Source: Accumulibacter sp036625275
GTDB taxonomy: Bacteria > Pseudomonadota > Gammaproteobacteria > Burkholderiales > Rhodocyclaceae
Reading direction: 5' to 3'
Length of the DNA: 64,000 bases
Assembly (NCBI RefSeq): GCF_036625275.1
Contig: NZ_JAZKUD010000002.1
Location: 183,086 to 247,085 of the forward strand
The position numbers were made by a program, and so were the translations under genes. The notes beneath the pieces are model-generated. The model had not been told where the DNA came from and searched no databases. It saw only the letters and a list, made by a program, of their open reading frames with translations. Within the stretch, counting starts at the first letter, position 1, and each line of letters opens with the position of its first letter. Of this stretch, positions 59,742-64,000 are shown one piece after another.

Positions 59742-59804
59742 GCCTAACGTCGAAGCTCAGGGACGCTCCACTTGCGGCGCGTCCCCTGGAGCACAGTGTT
59801 CGGC
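59742..59804 (-). other. attC site (integron cassette)
   Basis: 63 bases from GCCTAAC to GTTCGGC on the plus strand. On the gene strand it reads GCCGAAC ... GTTAGGC, with nested arms CTCCAGGGGACGC and GCGTCCCTGAG around a short loop. This is the canonical R''-L''-L'-R' attC layout. The VOC gene stop (59757) lies inside. Confidence 0.82.
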
Positions 59805-60260
59805 GTCACCGGAAACATCACCAATCGTCTGCAATGATGCCCGTGTGCTTGGCGATGCGCGCAAGTATTCGGGCACCTTCTGCCGAAGCTGAAAGACATT
59901 GCCTTCGGGGTCAATGCCGTCGCATACGCGCATGTCCATGAATTCCCATTCCCGCTCGATAGGCCAGACTTGCCCACCCAGTGAAGACGCAAGCAGCCTG
60001 GCGTCTGCGATGCTGGGAACCGGGAGAAGCCACTTGACTGGAGTTCCTTCCCGTACTTCAGGGGGGCTTTGGATGACGATCGACTCCGCAATGTATGGCG
60101 GGAGGCGGTGCAGGATGAGTTGGCAGGCTTCTGACTCAAGGACGATGTGGTCCTCTTCCGTCCGTGAAACTGCCAACGTCAGCAAACGCTCATAGAATCT
60201 GGCGACTTGCTCCAGATTTTTGACGTACAGGAGTACTCCAGGCTTTGGACTGGTTGGCAT
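59757..60260 (-). CDS. VOC (glyoxalase/bleomycin-resistance) family protein
   Basis: 167 residues. VLLYVKNLEQVARFYERLL opens a VOC repeat and MRVCDGIDPEGNVFQLRQK closes it; a metal-ligand His may be in LILHRLP. Substrate unknown. The last residues are encoded by the attC site, as is common in cassettes. Confidence 0.88.
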   Translation of the reverse strand: MPTSPKPGVLLYVKNLEQVARFYERLLTLAVSRTEEDHIVLESEACQLILHRLPPYIAESIVIQSPPEVREGTPVKWLLPVPSIADARLLASSLGGQVWPIEREWEFMDMRVCDGIDPEGNVFQLRQKVPEYLRASPSTRASLQTIGDVSGDAEHCAPGDAPQVERP

Positions 60261-60299
60261 GGCGCTTAGAGAGCACTCCTGCGGGCTTGCGGGTGTTTG

Positions 60300-61448
60300 T
60301 TACCGGGAGAGCAGTTCAACGTAGGCATGGTAGCTGTCACTGCGGTTCTTTTTCTGCCCGGTCATCTCGGTCACGATGCCCATATCTTCCAAGACTTTTA
60401 CCGCTGCCGTTGCTGTAGGGAAACTGGTGCCCAGTTGCTGGTGCACGCGTTCGATGGTGAAGCGCGGCATCATCGGCAGCATCTCGAAAAGTCGGTAGCT
60501 CGCCGGACCTGCTTTGGCAGATTGCAATAAGCGTCTGCGGTCTGTGGCCACAAGGCTGGCGACTTCAATGATGTTTTTCTCCGCATCGACAGCAGCAGTC
60601 GCTACGCCTTCGAGAAAGAATGTTACCCAAGACTCCCAATCACCCTCCGTGCGGATGGCCGACAGGCGACGGTAATACTCAGCCTGGTGCTGCTTCAGAT
60701 AGCCACTGAGATACAGCAAGGGCTCGGACAGCAGAGCCCAATGCCCAAACAGGGCCGTGATCAGCAGTCGGCCCATGCGCCCGTTGCCGTCGAGAAAGGG
60801 GTGGATGGTTTCAAACTGCGCGTGGATCAGCGCCACCTTGACCATGGGTGGCAAATTTCCAGCCGTATCGTGAATGAACCGCTCCATATAGGCCAGTAGT
60901 GTGGGAACGTGCTCCGGCGGTGGGGGTACGAAAACCGCATTCCCGGGCCGTGTGCCGCCAATCCAGTTTTGCGACCGGCGCAGCTCACCCGGTTGTTTGC
61001 CTGCACCGCGTGTCCCGTCAGGCAGGCGTCGGTGTGCTTCACACAAAAGCCGCACGCTGATGGGCAGCCCTTTGGGATCGCGTAGGTGCTCCTGAGCCCA
61101 GCGGAAAGCGCGGGGGTAGTTGGTGACCTCCTCCACGTCATCGGTATTGCTGACTTTGAAGCCTGCTTCCTCATCGAACAGGTCGGTCAGCGTGGCCTGC
61201 GTTCCCTCAATCTGGGAGGTGAGCAAGGCTTCTTTGCGGATAGCGCTGTACAGCAACCAATCCACCGACGAAACCAACCCTGACACGCCCGCCAAACGCG
61301 CAAGTGCCAGTTCGGCCTGCCGGTTGAGATCGGTGAACACCTCGGGTGACAGGGCTGGATCAGATGGCGGCAAGGCATGGGGCACGAATGCGCGCACCGA
61401 CTCGCCTAGCATCGTGGAAATCGAATAGGTTCCGGTGCTGCGTGTCAT
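60300..61448 (-). CDS. Fic/DOC-family AMP-transferase
   Basis: 382 residues. The Fic motif HPFLDGNGRMGR spans 216-227 and the class II inhibitory helix motif SQIEGT lies at 78-83, so the enzyme is N-terminally auto-inhibited. A winged-helix-like C-terminus (about 330-380) follows. It would AMPylate a protein target. No attC-like site separates it from the VOC gene (39-base gap). Confidence 0.93.
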   Translation of the reverse strand: MTRSTGTYSISTMLGESVRAFVPHALPPSDPALSPEVFTDLNRQAELALARLAGVSGLVSSVDWLLYSAIRKEALLTSQIEGTQATLTDLFDEEAGFKVSNTDDVEEVTNYPRAFRWAQEHLRDPKGLPISVRLLCEAHRRLPDGTRGAGKQPGELRRSQNWIGGTRPGNAVFVPPPPEHVPTLLAYMERFIHDTAGNLPPMVKVALIHAQFETIHPFLDGNGRMGRLLITALFGHWALLSEPLLYLSGYLKQHQAEYYRRLSAIRTEGDWESWVTFFLEGVATAAVDAEKNIIEVASLVATDRRRLLQSAKAGPASYRLFEMLPMMPRFTIERVHQQLGTSFPTATAAVKVLEDMGIVTEMTGQKKNRSDSYHAYVELLSR

Positions 61449-61460
61449 TGAAAGCTGCCT

Positions 61461-61734
61461 TTAATGTGAAAGTCGCGTCAGCGACTCAAGAATCGCCCCT
61501 CCCCCCTCGCGGGAACGAAGGCGGGGTTTCGCGGAGCACTGCTCCGCGCCGCCGCAGCCGGCTCGCGATGCCGCGCGGGCCGTGGGAGGGGTCGGGGGGC
61601 GAGATGGGGAATTCGCGGAGCCTGCTCCGCGCCCATCGAACGATTCCGGCGTGCAAGCCGGAATGCGCCCTGCAAGGGAGGGAAACGGTCATGACTTTCA
61701 TGATCGGGGGGCATGGAAAAGTCATGACCGTTAG
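61461..61734. repeat. Hairpin-ended repeat element, copy B
   Basis: 274 bases sharing the first 17 bases and the last 50-odd bases with copy A at 58787, including the terminal stem-loop at 61686-61730. The inside holds three more perfect hairpins (GCGGAGCACTGCTCCGC, GCGGAGCCTGCTCCGC, TTCCGGC...GCCGGAA). No coding frame. Confidence 0.8.
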
Positions 61735-61761
61735 TAGCGTGCCGAAAAGTTAAATCATTCT

Positions 61762-61959
61762 TTAATTTGATTGGCGGCAATTAAAGATCGTTTTCATTTG
61801 CTCGCGACGCATCACTTCCCCCGCCGCAGACGCTTGACCACCTTGGCCTCTGGCTTGACCAACGCGCAGTGAGCGGTCAGTTGCTCCTGAGTCTGCTGGG
61901 CAGCCTGGCATCGCCGGGTTCGTGAGGACGTAGACAATTTGGGTAGATTTGTCGGCCAT
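61762..61959 (-). pseudogene. Possible GIY-YIG protein start, decayed
   Basis: ATG 61959 begins MADKSTQIVYVLTNPAMPG, the usual opening of small GIY-YIG (T5orf172-like) proteins, but the expected VKIG motif does not follow. The rest of the frame is not recognisable. Confidence 0.4.
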
Positions 61960-61976
61960 GGGTGGATGATGAAGAA

Positions 61977-62045
61977 GGCTAACGTGGAGGTCACCGGGGC
62001 TGCGCGGCTTTATCGTGCAGCGTCCAGTGGATGGATAAGTTGGGC
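61977..62045 (-). other. attC site (integron cassette)
   Basis: 69 bases from GGCTAAC to GTTGGGC on the plus strand; gene-strand boxes are GCCCAAC and GTTAGCC, with the common GTGACCTCCAC arm next to the last box. Confidence 0.75.
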
Positions 62046-62528
62046 CGCATTCTTCTTGAGCATGCGGCGCGCCATTGCCTCGCTCACCATTTCACCACGT
62101 GGCCATTGTAGGAACGGCAAAATGGTGATGCGATCAACTTCGGTAAGCGGACATGAAAGTGGCTCAGATAAGGCCCGGACCTGCGGCCATGGAGCCTGGC
62201 TTGCTACACCGGCGTAGAACTGCATTAGTTTTTCAACATTGCTCAGCGCTGGAGTCGTTTCCAGTGGACGAAGATCACAAACGTGCTCGAAGTGAAACGT
62301 GTTGTCCCGTTTCTCCCATTTGTCTTGAACCAAGACCTGCTCTGGATTCTCACGAAGCATGAGATTCACAATGTTGACACCTTTCGCTTCGATTCCACGA
62401 AGCTGTTCCCGTATGGGCTTTAGTCGGCGCTCGAACCACTCTGCGAACCCCCAGTGAGCCGCTGACAACGCCAGCTCGCGCTCCTTCGTGACGGGGTAAA
62501 AATAGATACGAACGCTGGTGATCGTCAT
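62010..62528 (-). CDS. Cassette-encoded protein of unknown function
   Basis: 172 residues beginning MTITSVRIYFYPVTKERELALSAAHWGFAEWFERR. I recognise no family. No signal peptide or membrane helix. It starts eight bases after a cassette boundary (ATTGGGCCGCACA) and ends inside its own attC, so it is a complete cassette gene. Confidence 0.78.
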   Translation of the reverse strand: MTITSVRIYFYPVTKERELALSAAHWGFAEWFERRLKPIREQLRGIEAKGVNIVNLMLRENPEQVLVQDKWEKRDNTFHFEHVCDLRPLETTPALSNVEKLMQFYAGVASQAPWPQVRALSEPLSCPLTEVDRITILPFLQWPRGEMVSEAMARRMLKKNAAQLIHPLDAAR

Positions 62529-62534
62529 TGTGCG

Positions 62535-62618
62535 GCCCAATATTCGAGTTAACCCCGACCGCGGAGGCAGGTGGCGTAAGCCGGGACTGCGCCAGTCGTA
62601 GCGGGTCGGGGGTTGAAC
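62535..62618 (-). other. attC-like site (integron cassette)
   Basis: 84 bases from GCCCAAT to GTTGAAC on the plus strand with long arms (CCCCGACCGCGGAGGCAG against CGCTACCCGACCCC-type partners). The first box deviates by one base from RYYYAAC. Confidence 0.65.
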
Positions 62619-62624
62619 GAGGGA

Positions 62625-63131
62625 TCAGGTCGCACTGACAGCGCTCCTGCAGAACTCGGCAACCCAGGCAACCTGTTCTTCTGTGTCCGGCACCGACACT
62701 CCACGCGCCAAGCTCAGCGTGGTAAAGATGCGCGAGCTTGGCACTCCGAGCAGGTGAAGCACACAGCCTGCGATGAGGCCAGTTCTCCCGATTCCGGCCC
62801 GGCAGTGCAATGCGATGCCGGCGCCAGACTGCAGATCCTGGGTCAAGCCTCGCGCCAATGCGAGTACTTCGCGCCGAGAGCTTGGGACACCTCGATCTGG
62901 GACTGGAAACGAGAGAAAGGCGACGCCTGCCTGAGCACAAGCGTCTAGCTCAAGAGCAAGCCCAAGTTCGCGCGCCTCGCGGGATTCAAGAAATGAGACC
63001 ACCTTATCAATGCCTGCAGCCCGCCAGGACAGAATCTCGTCCGGAAGTTCATCGCCACCGCGCGGGCGGGCCGAGAGTGCGAGCCGGGCGGGCTCGATGG
63101 CCTGAACCCAGCGGAGCGAAGTAAGGAACAT
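62625..63131 (-). CDS. Cysteine-based protein tyrosine/dual-specificity phosphatase
   Basis: 168 residues. The P-loop is HCRAGIGRTG with C110 and R116, and the general acid is D79 (FPVPDRGVP). Complete cysteine phosphatase of the DSP/PTP kind. Target unknown. The start follows a cassette boundary (GTTAGGCCGCACAGAACCA). Confidence 0.9.
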   Translation of the reverse strand: MFLTSLRWVQAIEPARLALSARPRGGDELPDEILSWRAAGIDKVVSFLESREARELGLALELDACAQAGVAFLSFPVPDRGVPSSRREVLALARGLTQDLQSGAGIALHCRAGIGRTGLIAGCVLHLLGVPSSRIFTTLSLARGVSVPDTEEQVAWVAEFCRSAVSAT

Positions 63132-63143
63132 TGGTTCTGTGCG

Positions 63144-63245
63144 GCCTAACGTGGAGGTAACCGGCCGCCGGAGCAGCGAAGCTGCGGAGGGAACCCGACA
63201 GCGGCGCGCCGCTGTTGGGCGATCCGGCTGACCGTAGGGTTAGCC
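63144..63245 (-). other. attC site (integron cassette)
   Basis: 102 bases from GCCTAAC to GTTAGCC on the plus strand, with the GTGGAGGTAACCGGC arm shared with the sites at 61977 and 63756. Confidence 0.8.
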
Positions 63246-63497
63246 CTCGGCCTTGGAAACCAAGGGGAAGGCATCTGGGTTGCGAATGGACTGAACCGAC
63301 AGATCGATATCAAGTTCCGGCCAGTAAAGATGTTCAGGGGCCGGATTTTCAACATGGGACAGTTGGTCAATAGTGGCGCGCCGAAACCAAGGGAACTGCT
63401 CAAACGGTAGAAGGAGTTCTTCTTCGTTGAGCAGCAGCCAGAAACCATGCGGTGAGACGTGAGTGACTTCAGGCGCAGAAATGACGGTGCCAAGCAT
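63240..63497 (-). CDS. DUF2442 domain protein
   Basis: 85 residues; EVTHVSPHGFWLLLNEEELLLPFEQFPWFRRATIDQLSHVE is the DUF2442 core. It follows a DUF4160 gene, a common two-gene arrangement thought to be toxin-antitoxin-like. ATG 63497 overlaps the DUF4160 3' end by 29 bases; ATG 63524 would overlap more. Confidence 0.88.
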   Translation of the reverse strand: MLGTVISAPEVTHVSPHGFWLLLNEEELLLPFEQFPWFRRATIDQLSHVENPAPEHLYWPELDIDLSVQSIRNPDAFPLVSKAEG

Positions 63498-63705
63498 CTG
63501 TGAGCTCCCCAAGATGGGTTTCAATGACCGATTGGGCCTCGCGCAGTTGTTGGTTCAGTCCCACCGAGATTGCGAGCCGAACCTCGGGAGTAAGCCAATA
63601 CTTCGCTTCGCCGTCGGGATGGGCGACGTGGACATGAATGCGCGGCTCTTCCCGAGAGAAAAAGAAGAGCCGGAATTGCCCTTGACGAAGAACGGTTGGT
63701 GCCAT
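63469..63705 (-). CDS. DUF4160 domain protein
   Basis: 78 residues; MAPTVLRQGQFRLFFFSREEPRIHVHVAHPDGEAKYWL is the DUF4160 signature. Paired with the DUF2442 gene in one cassette. Function unknown, possibly the toxin half. Confidence 0.9.
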   Translation of the reverse strand: MAPTVLRQGQFRLFFFSREEPRIHVHVAHPDGEAKYWLTPEVRLAISVGLNQQLREAQSVIETHLGELTDAWHRHFCA

Positions 63706-63755
63706 GCCGATACTTTACACCGTGCCAATTTCGAGGGCGAGCGTGCGCTGTAGAG

Positions 63756-63881
63756 GGCTAACGTAGAGGTAACCGGCGCGCGGAGGCGGGGCACCCTGGC
63801 TGCGAGGCAGATGATTGACCAGAACCGCCTCGCAGCCAGGGTGCCTTGCCGTAGCGCGTCCGGTTGACCGACATGTTGGAC
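63756..63881 (-). other. Long attC site (integron cassette)
   Basis: 126 bases from GGCTAAC to GTTGGAC on the plus strand. Near-perfect inner arms (GCACCCTGGCTGCGAGGC against GCCTCGCAGCCAGGGTGC) make a strong hairpin. The distal half is repeated next to the GFA gene. Confidence 0.82.
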
Positions 63882-64000
63882 GAAGCCGCTACGCGGAGGA
63901 AACCCCGGTGCTGTTGTCGTGTTGACGTCAAGCTCTTACCTCGCCCCTCATCTGAGGGATATTCATGACGAACGCGAGGGTACCGCAAGATGGAAGACAT
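63882..64000 (-). other. Start of a further cassette, cut by the window edge
   Basis: A minus-strand frame is open through this stretch (ending inside the attC), but the visible part is too short and featureless to name. Confidence 0.3.

Noticed and set aside
62668..62800. Plus-strand frames across the phosphatase gene
   Set aside because: The minus-strand frame has an intact HCX5R motif and start after a cassette boundary.

Overview
The window looks like chromosome of a nitrogen-fixing betaproteobacterium, most likely of the Rhodocyclales (Azoarcus, Dechloromonas or Accumulibacter kind). This is inferred from high GC, a nifL-nifA pair beside an rnf operon, NifA/sigma-54 promoters, a DUF1840 gene and a betaproteobacterial OxyR. 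A perfect 16-bp parS site at 260-275 suggests that the left end lies in the origin-proximal part of the chromosome.

Layout. 1-4.9 kb is housekeeping: the topB 3' end, parS, oxyR, rsuA, a DUF1840 gene, thiC, and tRNA-Glu plus tRNA-Ala. 4.9-19.6 kb is the first nif block: iscA-nifU-nifS; nifE-nifN-nifX-rseC-DUF269-DUF683-fdxB; divergent nifQ; modABC; and nifV-orf-nifW-nifZ-nifM. 19.6-36.8 kb is an accessory island full of broken genes: an NYN/LOTUS gene with an amber stop, a broken hipBA, hsdS and helicase scraps, a broken relE, a broken integrase and an MCP scrap. It carries two intact-looking cargo units: a four-gene Xre-RES-DUF262-HipA operon, and a 2058-aa STAND NTPase with a Cap4-like nuclease N-terminus, bracketed by 138-bp inverted repeats. 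36.8-57.1 kb is the second nif block: rnfABCDGEH (minus), nifL-nifA, then nifB-fdxN-nifO-flavodiiron protein-2Fe-2S ferredoxin-FeSII-draG, a sensor kinase/response regulator pair, and a SIR2-like gene. 57.4-64 kb is a mobile cassette array of small minus-strand genes separated by integron attC-like sites. The integron integrase is not in the window and would be expected beyond 64000.

How the genes work together. NifL/NifA control the regulon. I found six TGT-N10-ACA NifA upstream sites (one with a single mismatch), most with a -24/-12 promoter at a sensible distance. Two sites sit between divergent units (nifE/nifQ and rnfA/nifLA) and could serve both directions. NifU/NifS/IscA supply Fe-S clusters; NifB, NifE, NifN, NifX, NifQ and NifV build FeMo-co; ModABC imports molybdate; NifW, NifZ and NifM mature nitrogenase; Rnf plus ferredoxins deliver low-potential electrons. 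A flavodiiron protein, an FeSII-like protein and DraG in the nifB operon point to oxygen protection and post-translational switch-off. The structural genes nifHDK and draT are not in the window.

The most notable items are the STAND nuclease gene between inverted repeats, the Xre-RES-DUF262-HipA operon, the duplicated draG/SIR2 junction flanking the kinase pair, the nif-controlled SIR2-like gene, and the attC cassette array.
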